Notes: generated from the letters alone by a model not told the origin. A DNA stretch of 7,502 bases from Candidatus Cloacimonadota bacterium (GCA_012519465.1 JAAYQD010000320.1:1-7502), one strand, 5' to 3'. Shown: positions 1-6,825, counted from the stretch's first letter. Numbers and translations: made by a program.

Positions 1-1040
1 ACTCCTCGTAAGTCGGGTCTTCTATTGATTTCTATGATTTTTAATCCCTCAGTGGTAAAAGCTAAGTCCAGACCGCCATATTCCAGATAGTTAATCTCTT
101 GTAACAGATCATCGATGGCTCTTTTCTTGTTATCCCAATTCGGGATCATAAAACCAGTAATTTTCTCACCAGTTTTAGGGTGCACCTCAATATCTATCCT
201 AATTTTTTCAAGCTTCCATGCTGGCATCAATTCTCCTGTCTCCATATCGACACCGGCGACCACACCCCCTGCTGCCGTGTTATCCACACAAGTATCCGCA
301 GTTGAACCAAAACGATGAACCATACTGATTGGCTTTAAAACACCTTTTTTTGTTTTAAAAAAGATTACTCTTATCGTATTCAAGCTGCTGGGGTTAATCT
401 TACGCGCATACTCCTCATTGACTAATACGTTGTTTATGATGGCATCGTCCTCTTTTTCAATCCGTTTTATAGTGTCTTCACTTAACGTATTGGCTACAAT
501 AAATATTCCTTCTCCCCCGCATAAACGAATTGGCTTTGTTATCAGTTTAGCGTACTTATTGAGGCACCGTTGCAGTAGTTCTTCTAAATCAAAGTCTCCT
601 TCCTTATATACACCATCTTCGATAATGTATTGGACCCTGCCCTTTTCAATGGCGATATTAAGGCTTGGAAGATAGTGGGCGTTTTTTTGCAATAAAAGGG
701 GGAGATTTCTTTTATCTATAATAGCAGGAGCGAGTCCTCTTTCTCTAAAATCTAGTTTTTGGAAATCTCTTTCCGTTAAAAACTGTTCCATCCCCCATTT
801 CTTAAAATCATATATTAAAAAGGAACGGGGATAGAAACCGAATTCCCAGGCATTATGCAATTCATCAGGCGTTAGATCGTATTCTTCTTTTTGTTTTTCA
901 AATGCTCTCTCATACGCACTTAACTCTTTTTTGTTGTTTTTCAATACCCTATAAGCCGCCCTAATCCGTCTGCGTATTGGTTTAATCTTTCGTAATGCTG
1001 GTGATGAATCCATATATTTACGGTATAGCCTTCTGACCAT
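1..1040 (-). CDS. Sugar-transfer-associated ATP-grasp protein, paralogue 1 (3' end cut by window edge)
   Basis: The frame is open without interruption from ATG at 1040 to base 3, giving 346 visible codons. By alignment with the paralogue at 5682-6782, about 22 C-terminal residues lie outside the window. A basic N-terminus (residues 1-30) is followed by a conserved LTPDEL segment (~56-61). The ATP-grasp core shows ITKP (167-170) with GGEGIF (175-180), SSLNTIR (218-224), DNTAAGG (253-259), HPKTG (287-291), IPNWD (299-303) and the terminal EIN (337-339) expected to bind Mg-ATP. These match the family named for sugar-transfer-associated ATP-grasp (Pfam ATPgrasp_ST), usually found in exopolysaccharide loci; the substrate is unknown. 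The start is supported by GAGGTG four bases upstream. No signal peptide is seen, so it is probably cytoplasmic. The core resembles the partial copy at 6870-7502 more than the physically nearer copy. The second acidic residue of the IPDWD motif is Asn here. Confidence 0.88.
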   Translation of the reverse strand, partial: MVRRLYRKYMDSSPALRKIKPIRRRIRAAYRVLKNNKKELSAYERAFEKQKEEYDLTPDELHNAWEFGFYPRSFLIYDFKKWGMEQFLTERDFQKLDFRERGLAPAIIDKRNLPLLLQKNAHYLPSLNIAIEKGRVQYIIEDGVYKEGDFDLEELLQRCLNKYAKLITKPIRLCGGEGIFIVANTLSEDTIKRIEKEDDAIINNVLVNEEYARKINPSSLNTIRVIFFKTKKGVLKPISMVHRFGSTADTCVDNTAAGGVVAGVDMETGELMPAWKLEKIRIDIEVHPKTGEKITGFMIPNWDNKKRAIDDLLQEINYLEYGGLDLAFTTEGLKIIEINRRPDLRG

Positions 1041-1044
1041 ATCA

Positions 1045-1050
1045 CACCTC
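1045..1050 (-). promoter_or_regulatory. Ribosome binding site of ATP-grasp paralogue 1
   Basis: GAGGTG on the minus strand lies four bases before the ATG at 1040. The bases directly before and including the start read GTGTGATATG, identical to those of the paralogue starting at 6782. This supports the chosen start and a common origin of both leaders. Confidence 0.7.
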
Positions 1051-1066
1051 ATGTAATGTGTTTGTG

Positions 1067-1072
1067 TTTATA
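1067..1072 (-). promoter_or_regulatory. Possible -10 element before ATP-grasp paralogue 1
   Basis: TATAAA on the minus strand sits 26 bases before the start codon. The hexamer 17 bases further upstream is ACAAAA, a poor -35, so this is a weak candidate. The 162-base gap after the CotH gene makes an internal promoter reasonable, but none is demonstrated. Confidence 0.25.
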
Positions 1073-1075
1073 CTT

Positions 1076-1089
1076 GTAAATTTGTTTAC
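1076..1089. repeat. Short inverted repeat GTAAA-N4-TTTAC
   Basis: A perfect five-base inverted repeat with a four-base spacer (1076-1080 and 1085-1089) lies just upstream of the possible -10 element of ATP-grasp paralogue 1. Its placement would suit an operator half-site pair. It is short and AT-rich enough to occur by chance, so no regulator is assigned. Confidence 0.25.
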
Positions 1090-1154
1090 TTTTGTGGGCA
1101 TATCTTTGGTTAATGGTAGTTCTTCATTTTTGGGCTTAATTCGCTCACAAATCC

Positions 1155-1183
1155 ATTGTGCCCTGTTCACTAATGGGCACAAT
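1155..1183 (-). terminator. Hairpin downstream of the CotH gene, possible transcription end or RNA-processing structure
   Basis: ATTGTGCCC at 1155-1163 and GGGCACAAT at 1175-1183 form a perfect nine-base-pair stem with an 11-base loop. It starts about 20 bases after the CotH stop codon. Flanking ATCC (1151-1154) and GGAT (1187-1190) could extend the stem past a three-base bulge. There is no T-run on either side, so it is not a classical intrinsic terminator. It could stabilise the 3' end of the upstream message, attenuate read-through into the ATP-grasp gene, or be an operator. CACTA (1168-1172) in the loop can alternatively pair with TAGTG (1194-1198), giving a competing fold. Confidence 0.5.
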
Positions 1184-1202
1184 CATGGATACATAGTGGT
1201 AT

Positions 1203-2753
1203 TCAGTTATCTGTAAACTGTTCTGGAAAATACTTCATCAGCTGGGTACGGAATATTAGGGAACGCCGGGCGGCAAATCTTTTCATATCGGCTACGTCAT
1301 TGGCAGAGGTTGCCTCAATGCTCCAACGCTCTTTGTGCCGCGGCAGTTCAGAAGTGATGGTGCTATAACGTTCATCAATGATCTTATATACTCTTTGAGT
1401 TGCAAAGGTATTATCCAAATGCCACAATGCCCGTTTTACAAAGTGCTCTCTAAACTCTGCATTCTCTGCCAGCCTGGAGAAAAAATCTGTTCTACCATTG
1501 AATGAATTTGGTTTGGTGGCATCAATCTGAGGATGTTTTCTGTTTATATAGCCATTGAAAAAGTCAACGTTAAGATTGTTTGCGTGCTTGTATGCTTGGT
1601 CAAAATCCCAAACCATATAGCGCCATTTTCCATCATTAAAGGGTTGGGATGATATGCTCTTGGTTCGCCACATTCTGAAGTGTTTATACCAATACCAATC
1701 GATATTCCCCATGTACAAAAAGGTAATGTTATAGTCACAATAGCTATTGATGTCGATCTGAGAACAGACGTATTGATAATGCTGAGGCAGGCTGAGGTCG
1801 TGTGTCAATACGTATTGGTGCAGCTTGTTATAATAATGATCCTCATCCTTGCTGTTGGTATTGATCCGATCCAGACCGTTGATTTTCCTCACCACCTCTT
1901 TCAGCACTATCACATCTTCGGGATCCACCTGATATTTATTGGCTATATAATATTCGTCATACCTGTCTTTCAAATTCACAATGCCCCAATACTCTCCATT
2001 AATAAACTGGATTACAGGCTTATTTCTTTGAGTGTCAATCTCCATATCTTTCATGATATCCTGAGCAACCACGTCTCTCAAATAGTCTTTCCTATCTCCA
2101 CCAGCGCGCAATATCAGGGACTGGATAGAGGTGTTTTTCTCTGACGCTATGTTCAGCAAATCCTTATCGAAAGTGCCTCTATTTTTCCTCTCATCTAATG
2201 CATATAATCTGAGTGCCTTATGAGGGTTTGATCTTGATCCGAAACCATGAATCCTTATCCCTGTCATTTGAGATGTATAGAGGGTGTTTTGGGAATCCAA
2301 TAATTCCACATAACCATCTCTTTCCCAATACTTTCCCCTGTTTCTAAAGTTTTCTTTATTATCCTTATTGATTGTGGAGTATATATGGGTAGTGCCACCT
2401 GCTTCAAAATACCCTCTGCCAGGCACACCAATACCAGAGTCAAAACCAAACAAGCCCTTGGGGTCGGATATTACGGACACTACTTCCAGATCCAAGTGAA
2501 AGTGTGGGAAGATGAAATAAGTGGCATTAACGGTGGGGCTATAGGATTCTCCATCGAAGACTGCCACCCTAAGGCAGTTTCCCTTCAGCGTTGATGCTTT
2601 GGGAAAATCCCACTCAAGTTTGGAATAAAATCTAACATAACTGGTGATAATCTCGGATAGATCATTTGGCTGGGTGCTGCGGTCTTCCATCCTAAGGGGT
2701 GCCTTATATTCGTAGGTGTGGTTCTTCCGTTCACGCAGAGGTGGAGACATCAT
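1203..2753 (-). CDS. CotH-type protein kinase, probably the 3' half of a split LRR-chitobiase-like-CotH gene
   Basis: The 516-residue ORF has CotH-family (atypical, kinase-fold) features. These are GIRIHGFGSR (165-174), LRAGGDRKDYLRD (215-227), INGEYWGIVNLKDRYDEYY (251-269), GNIDWYWYKHFRMWR (349-363), WRYMVWDFDQAY (377-388, with the acidic WDFD motif likely to bind metal), and a C-terminal MKRFAARRSLIFRTQL segment (490-505). Bacillus CotH phosphorylates spore-coat proteins; the substrate here is unknown. Residues 1-80, including LRVAVFDGE and SPTVNATYF, resemble the second half of a chitobiase/hexosaminidase C-terminal-type beta domain whose first half ends the upstream LRR ORF. The ORF has no signal peptide and no Shine-Dalgarno sequence. 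Its ATG-ATG start lies two bases after the upstream TAG, and the frame stays open upstream of the ATG. An independent cytoplasmic protein made by stop-restart is possible, but a frameshifted fusion is more likely. Short stretches inside it are AT-rich (about 32% GC at 1681-1740 and 2341-2400, counted by hand). Confidence 0.85.
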   Translation of the reverse strand: MMSPPLRERKNHTYEYKAPLRMEDRSTQPNDLSEIITSYVRFYSKLEWDFPKASTLKGNCLRVAVFDGESYSPTVNATYFIFPHFHLDLEVVSVISDPKGLFGFDSGIGVPGRGYFEAGGTTHIYSTINKDNKENFRNRGKYWERDGYVELLDSQNTLYTSQMTGIRIHGFGSRSNPHKALRLYALDERKNRGTFDKDLLNIASEKNTSIQSLILRAGGDRKDYLRDVVAQDIMKDMEIDTQRNKPVIQFINGEYWGIVNLKDRYDEYYIANKYQVDPEDVIVLKEVVRKINGLDRINTNSKDEDHYYNKLHQYVLTHDLSLPQHYQYVCSQIDINSYCDYNITFLYMGNIDWYWYKHFRMWRTKSISSQPFNDGKWRYMVWDFDQAYKHANNLNVDFFNGYINRKHPQIDATKPNSFNGRTDFFSRLAENAEFREHFVKRALWHLDNTFATQRVYKIIDERYSTITSELPRHKERWSIEATSANDVADMKRFAARRSLIFRTQLMKYFPEQFTDN

Positions 2754-2767
2754 TTCTATGGGGTCCC
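2753..2767 (-). other. Frameshift junction dividing the LRR-CotH reading frame
   Basis: On the minus strand the first frame reads GGG ACC CCA TAG, and the CotH frame begins AA ATG ATG immediately afterwards, in the -1 frame. Adding one C to the CCCC run (2760-2763) gives ACC CCC ATA GAA ATG ATG and joins both ORFs into about 988 residues. The chitobiase-like domain is then complete. No canonical X-XXY-YYZ slippery heptamer in the zero frame was seen. The cause could be a real mutation, a sequencing or assembly error, unusual programmed slippage, or stop-restart at TAGAAATG. Confidence 0.75.
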
Positions 2768-4168
2768 AGGTACGGGGTTGTAGTAATTTACATAATAAGG
2801 CTTGCCATTGCCATCCAGGTTGTCCACATCCGGTTCCGAGCCATCCAGGGTATAGAGGATGCGCACATTGGGTTTGTCACAGGTGATCTTGAGATCAAAG
2901 GGATCATCATAAAAGCCGGGCGTATGTGAGAGGGCGGGCATCAGGTCATTGGTGGGTCTTGGCAATTGGAAGGGTGCCTTGAGGCTGATATTGTCCCAAT
3001 AATCCCGCAGCTTGCTGTACTGCGCCAAATCCCGATATTGGATATCGTTATCCAAGAGGTTTAGTTCCGCTCTTTGGCTCCTCTTTTTGCCATCTTGCAA
3101 AGCGCCTTGCTCTATCAGGTCAATCAGCACCTGCGGATCAGTGATGCTGCAATTTTGCAGATTGGCACGGGTGAGCCGGGGCATATTGGCAAGATGGCGA
3201 ACTTCATCGCCGATAGGGATATTGCGGACAATAAGCGTATCCATCCTTGTCAAGGTTTGGATGGGTTCTATCGTTTTGATTGAGATATTGGAATGCAGGT
3301 TTAGATAAGAGAGATTTGTCAGGCTTCTCAAGGGACTAATCTCCTGCAGTTGATTCCCCCTCAGGTTTAGCTTTCTGAGTGTGTTTATCTTTGCCAGCTC
3401 ATCAATATCGGAAAGCCCGTTCTCTCTCAAATCCAAGTGTTCTAACTTTTTTAGCTGGGTGATGGGAGCAAGATCTTGAACGTTATTGAACCTTAAGTCA
3501 AGACGCCTTAGGTTGGGCAGGGCTTGCACTCCGGCAACGTCATTCAGGTAGGTAACTCTACCATCGTCTTGGATTTGATAATTATCTCTCAGCCTCAGTA
3601 TTTGCAGGTTGGAACCTTGCATAGCGCTGATATTGATGGCCTCCAAAGAGGGGATGCCATTGTAATTAAGATTGAGCTCCTTAAGCTGGGTTAGGTTTTG
3701 CAAAGGCTTGAGGTCTCTCACCACATTGCCGGAAAGATCCAGGTATTCCAGATTGGTCAGTTCTTCCAGCCCCTGCAAGGAATGGATGTTATTATTGGCG
3801 AGATAGAGCCTTTTGAGGTGTTTTAAACCCGCTAATGGCGTCAAATCCTGCAGGTTATTGCCCGAGAGGTAGAGGGTGCGCAGGTTCCACAGGGATTCGA
3901 TGCCTACCATATCCTCAAATCCCTTGCTGGCAAGATTAAGACTGCGTATTTTGGTGATCGAAGTCTTGGTGATGATGCCTGGACCCAATTTGTTGCGGAC
4001 TGCTTGCTTAAGCTTGGGGTTGGGAAATTCCACACTTTGGGCAACAAGCACTTGCGATAATAACCAGGTGAGCAGCAAAAGGGATGCGGAAAGAAAAGCA
4101 AGCTGTATTGCCTGTTCTTTGCGGTGTTTCTTCCTGAGTGCCTTTCTTCTTTGGCTTATCTTATCCAT
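2756..4168 (-). CDS. Leucine-rich-repeat envelope protein with truncated chitobiase-like domain (5' half of split CotH gene)
   Basis: The ORF has 470 residues. A strongly basic head (1-19, rich in K and R) precedes a hydrophobic segment (~20-43) that is a signal anchor or a long signal peptide; VLVAQS could mark cleavage. An internalin-like cap (EFPNPKLKQAVRNKLG, 47-62) follows. About twelve LRRs of mostly 22 residues come next (~74-355), with patterns such as LRTLYLSGNNLQDL and LEYLDLSGNVVRDL. One repeat near 189-219 is about ten residues longer. Residues 411-470 (PGFYDDPFDLKI and ILYTLDGSEPD) begin a chitobiase/hexosaminidase C-terminal-type domain that stops midway at TAG. The ATG at 4168 overlaps the end of the polyphosphate polymerase gene by 13 bases, implying translational coupling; the upstream GGTGTGG is a weak Shine-Dalgarno. 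The repeats probably mediate protein or glycan binding outside the cytoplasm, placing the kinase portion on the extracytoplasmic side if the gene is expressed as a fusion. Confidence 0.85.
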   Translation of the reverse strand: MDKISQRRKALRKKHRKEQAIQLAFLSASLLLLTWLLSQVLVAQSVEFPNPKLKQAVRNKLGPGIITKTSITKIRSLNLASKGFEDMVGIESLWNLRTLYLSGNNLQDLTPLAGLKHLKRLYLANNNIHSLQGLEELTNLEYLDLSGNVVRDLKPLQNLTQLKELNLNYNGIPSLEAINISAMQGSNLQILRLRDNYQIQDDGRVTYLNDVAGVQALPNLRRLDLRFNNVQDLAPITQLKKLEHLDLRENGLSDIDELAKINTLRKLNLRGNQLQEISPLRSLTNLSYLNLHSNISIKTIEPIQTLTRMDTLIVRNIPIGDEVRHLANMPRLTRANLQNCSITDPQVLIDLIEQGALQDGKKRSQRAELNLLDNDIQYRDLAQYSKLRDYWDNISLKAPFQLPRPTNDLMPALSHTPGFYDDPFDLKITCDKPNVRILYTLDGSEPDVDNLDGNGKPYYVNYYNPVPGTP

Positions 4169-4902
4169 ACCACACCATCAGGATGATACAGTTCGTGACG
4201 GGCAGCTTGCAGGCCCTGGGTAAACTTGCTATTTGCCACCAGTTTGAGGCCATGATCCCGCACCAGGTTGGAAAGCCACCGCGGCGGAGATTCCCAGTGT
4301 TTAATCTCCAAAACCACCCTGTGCGGATTGTGGGTGCGGTAAAACTTTGGCTGGGATGGGAAGAGTTCATGGGAAGAGCAGCTTCTCACATCGTGATCAA
4401 AGGTGATGCGCAAACCATTCTGCGCGCGGTCTTCAAAGGCTTCACGCTGGTATTCCACCAAGATCATAGGTTGCAGATTACGCAGACGTACACCGCGTTC
4501 ATACTCCTGAAACACAGGGCTTTGGCAGCCATGAAAATCAGGATCAAAACCATAATTTTGGATTTTTTCAGCAGGCAGGAATTCGCTGTATTTCTCCATG
4601 GCATTGCCACGCTTCACCTTCAATTCCACGCGGATCTTGGTGCTATCATCCAATACTGGACCATAGGTGCGAATGCGGTATTTTACGCGGTTTGTATCTC
4701 CGCCCATCTTTTCATGAAAAGAGGCATAATCCCGGGTGTCATAATACAAACTGCGCACAAAGTAGCGCTGCGTGGGCTCAATGAGCGTAAACCGGTCCTT
4801 CCTCATGTGGCTCATGATCTGATTGCGGATCGCATAATACTGAAATATATTGATGTTATACTTCAGTTCAAACCTTTGGACGGACCTGCTGGGAGTGGAC
4901 AT
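4156..4902 (-). CDS. VTC-domain polyphosphate polymerase
   Basis: The 248-residue protein matches bacterial VTC-domain proteins, relatives of the yeast Vtc4 catalytic tunnel domain that makes polyphosphate from the gamma-phosphate of ATP. Visible tunnel signatures are RFELKY (10-15), VRSLYYDT (49-56), KYRIRTYG (74-81, paired arginines), ELKVKR (93-98), EYQREAF (150-156), LEIKHWE (198-204, likely metal-binding Glu) and NSKFTQG (224-230, basic residue near the C-terminus). All charged positions expected for activity appear to be present; matching them to individual Vtc4 residues is inferred. There is no transmembrane segment, so it is probably cytoplasmic and held at the membrane by a partner, most likely the adjacent DUF4956 protein. 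The start at 4902 is three bases after that gene's stop and has no clear ribosome binding site, suggesting coupling. The length is typical of stand-alone bacterial VTC proteins. Confidence 0.9.
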   Translation of the reverse strand: MSTPSRSVQRFELKYNINIFQYYAIRNQIMSHMRKDRFTLIEPTQRYFVRSLYYDTRDYASFHEKMGGDTNRVKYRIRTYGPVLDDSTKIRVELKVKRGNAMEKYSEFLPAEKIQNYGFDPDFHGCQSPVFQEYERGVRLRNLQPMILVEYQREAFEDRAQNGLRITFDHDVRSCSSHELFPSQPKFYRTHNPHRVVLEIKHWESPPRWLSNLVRDHGLKLVANSKFTQGLQAARHELYHPDGVVWIR

Positions 4903-4905
4903 CGT

Positions 4906-5610
4906 TTATACAGGCAGGGCGATTTGAGGGGCTAAAAGTGATACCTGGCTTACGCCGTCTTTGCTTTCCAACTCTTTAATCATTTTGAGAGCAAGCTCTT
5001 CTCGATTTTTGGGTAGCCTGAGTTCATACACAATTTCCCATCTGCCTTCGCCAATCTCCTGTGAGCGGATCTTGGCTTCCGAGCGTGAGGTGGAGAGAAT
5101 AGAGTGAATATCTTCGTCATTATAGGGCATCGTCCCTCTTACCACCAGGATGAAATCGCGGTTGATGGAGCGACCGTAATTGGTGAAATAAAGCAGAAAC
5201 ATCACGATGGTGATGAAAATGGTGGAGATAATGACCACCGTCCAGTTATAAGTACCGCAACCCAAGCCCACAGCGATAGCCCAAAAGAGGAATACCATAT
5301 CGCGGGTATCTTTGATGGGTGTTCTGAAACGGATGATGGACAGCGAGCCTATCAGGCCCAAAGAAAGAACCAGGTCTCCCCTGATATACAGCATCACAAT
5401 GGTGACAATTGGAGAGAGCAACACCAATGTGCTCATAAATGCCAGCTCAAAATTCATGCCGCGGTGGGTGCGCTTATAAATCTGAGAAATGATAATCGAG
5501 ACAAAGAATGACAATAAAAGGGCATATACAATATAAGATAAATCCTTACCGGTAAAGCCCATAACTTCTACGATATTATCAGGAAGCCTGTTTAAAAGTT
5601 TATTTAACAT
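4906..5610 (-). CDS. DUF4956-type multi-spanning membrane protein
   Basis: The 234-residue protein has hydrophobic segments at about 24-44, 56-75, 79-93, 104-119 and 122-142. A soluble C-terminal domain (~150-234) of mixed alpha/beta, ferredoxin-like character follows. The hallmark is GSLSIIRFRTPIKDTRD (88-104) followed by a Gly-rich helix (AIAVGLGCG, 111-119), typical of the DUF4956 family. The biochemical role of the family is not established. It commonly neighbours VTC-domain polymerases, which suggests a membrane partner or channel for polyphosphate; this is inference. The start is supported by AAGGAGAGAG about seven to eleven bases upstream. The stop is three bases before the polymerase start. 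A 71-base gap separates it from the ATP-grasp gene upstream, and no convincing promoter is visible there. Confidence 0.88.
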   Translation of the reverse strand: MLNKLLNRLPDNIVEVMGFTGKDLSYIVYALLLSFFVSIIISQIYKRTHRGMNFELAFMSTLVLLSPIVTIVMLYIRGDLVLSLGLIGSLSIIRFRTPIKDTRDMVFLFWAIAVGLGCGTYNWTVVIISTIFITIVMFLLYFTNYGRSINRDFILVVRGTMPYNDEDIHSILSTSRSEAKIRSQEIGEGRWEIVYELRLPKNREELALKMIKELESKDGVSQVSLLAPQIALPV

Positions 5611-5617
5611 ATACGGT

Positions 5618-5627
5618 CTCTCTCCTT
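5618..5627 (-). promoter_or_regulatory. Ribosome binding site of the DUF4956 gene
   Basis: AAGGAGAGAG on the minus strand ends seven bases before the ATG at 5610. It is the strongest Shine-Dalgarno sequence in the window and marks the first gene of the coupled polyphosphate/CotH unit. The genes that follow have weak or no ribosome binding sites. Confidence 0.7.
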
Positions 5628-5681
5628 GAGTAGCTTTTTATTCTTTAGTTTTGTGTGACAAACCTTAATATTACCCAACTC

Positions 5682-6782
5682 TTAAAAGCCACGTAGTTTT
5701 AGAAAATCAACAAAATCCTCGTCTATAAGGGCTGGCATCGAGGATTGAATTATCCTGATACCAGGATCACGATTAATTTCAATAAGCTTTAGCCCTTCAG
5801 TCGTAAAAGCCAAATCGAGCCCGCCAAAATCCAAGAATTTTAGTTCATCTAACAACTTATCTATTTGCTTCAGCTTGGTATCCCAATCCGGAATCATTGT
5901 TCCAGCAATCTCTTGACCCGTCACCGGGTGCACATCAATATCAATTCTCCTCTTCCCTAAAACAAATGCCTGTTGCAATTCTCCGCTGTCTACATCAATG
6001 CCTGCAGCTCCTCCACCCGAAGAAAAATTATCAATTAGTGAATCTGGAGACAAACCAAAACGATGCGCCATTCTAAATACCTTCAGTGAGCCACTTTTAG
6101 TTTTAAAAAAGATGGCTCTGATTGTATTTAGACTGGACGGGTTAATTTTATTGGCGTATTCCTCATTGGCCAAGATGTTATTTATTATACCGTCTTTTTC
6201 ATTTTCTATCCTCTTGACTGCATCTTCAAGCGAGAGCTTTGAGGTAGTAAAAATGCCCTTCCCCAAGAATTGGCTATGCGGTTTGAACATGAGATCATTA
6301 TACTTTGTTTTATATACCTCAAGAATATGCATAAGATCAAAATCACCTTCTTGATATTTGCCATCTTCATAGATATACTGCACTCTGCCATTGGCAATGG
6401 CGATATTAAGGCTGGGCAGAAAGTGGGGTGTGCCCTGCAACAATAATGGCAGGTTCCTTTTATCAACAAGAATAGGGGATATGCCTCGTTCCCACAAACT
6501 CAATCTATAATAATCCCGTTCTCCCAAAAATTGATCTGGCGTCCACTTATCAAAATCATACACAACATAACAGCTGGGCCATATTCCATATTTACGGGCA
6601 GTGTTTAATTCATCAGGTGTTAGCTCATATTCTTTTTTTTGCATTTCAAATCCAACTTCATACATATTAAATTCATAGCCAATTAATTCTTTATAGGCAG
6701 ACTTGATGCGCTTACGCATTGTTTTCATTTTCTGCAATGCTGGTGAAGACTGGGAGCACTTATTATAGATTTTCTTGATCAT
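5682..6782 (-). CDS. Sugar-transfer-associated ATP-grasp protein, paralogue 2 (complete)
   Basis: This is the only complete copy, with 366 residues. Its N-terminus is basic (1-31) and shares SSPAL (12-16) and LTPDEL (54-59) with paralogue 1. The ATP-grasp core shows FKPHS (166-170) with GKGIF (174-178), SSLNTIR (216-222), DNFSSGG (251-257), HPVTG (285-289), IPDWD (297-301), GGLDLAF (320-326) and EINRDPG (335-341) as the Mg-ATP-binding end. The family couples ATP hydrolysis to ligation and is associated with exopolysaccharide loci; the acceptor is unknown. It has no membrane segment. The start at 6782 has AGGAAG six bases upstream. GKGIF replaces the GEGIF of the other two copies, and the C-terminal core differs from theirs at many positions although it lies between them. 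It precedes the DUF4956 gene by 71 bases and may be cotranscribed with it. Confidence 0.9.
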   Translation of the reverse strand: MIKKIYNKCSQSSPALQKMKTMRKRIKSAYKELIGYEFNMYEVGFEMQKKEYELTPDELNTARKYGIWPSCYVVYDFDKWTPDQFLGERDYYRLSLWERGISPILVDKRNLPLLLQGTPHFLPSLNIAIANGRVQYIYEDGKYQEGDFDLMHILEVYKTKYNDLMFKPHSQFLGKGIFTTSKLSLEDAVKRIENEKDGIINNILANEEYANKINPSSLNTIRAIFFKTKSGSLKVFRMAHRFGLSPDSLIDNFSSGGGAAGIDVDSGELQQAFVLGKRRIDIDVHPVTGQEIAGTMIPDWDTKLKQIDKLLDELKFLDFGGLDLAFTTEGLKLIEINRDPGIRIIQSSMPALIDEDFVDFLKLRGF

Positions 6783-6788
6783 ATCACA

Positions 6789-6794
6789 CTTCCT
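6789..6794 (-). promoter_or_regulatory. Ribosome binding site of ATP-grasp paralogue 2
   Basis: AGGAAG on the minus strand lies six bases before the ATG at 6782. It is followed by the same GTGTGATATG context as paralogue 1, which fixes the start codon. Confidence 0.7.
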
Positions 6795-6825
6795 AATACT
6801 ATTATCATTGTTGATGTTTTAATAT

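Noticed and set aside
1680..2144. A 154-codon hydrophobic plus-strand open frame opposite the CotH gene
   Set aside because: Its Ile/Val-rich, membrane-like look comes from the complement of Asp/Asn/Tyr-rich CotH codons. It is antisense to conserved kinase motifs.
3300..4000. Periodic sequence similarity suggesting a DNA repeat array
   Set aside because: The periodicity of about 66 bases is explained by 22-residue leucine-rich repeats in the encoded protein, with diverged nucleotide sequence; it is not a CRISPR or satellite.
4138..4935. A 265-codon plus-strand open frame opposite the polyphosphate polymerase gene
   Set aside because: It lies fully antisense to a well-supported VTC-domain gene, its translation shows no recognisable motif, and no ribosome binding site was evident. 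It is a shadow of the opposite strand.
5104..5511. Plus-strand open frame of 135 codons, rich in His, Asp and Gln, opposite the DUF4956 gene
   Set aside because: The polar composition is the expected complement of transmembrane codons on the minus strand; no independent support was found.
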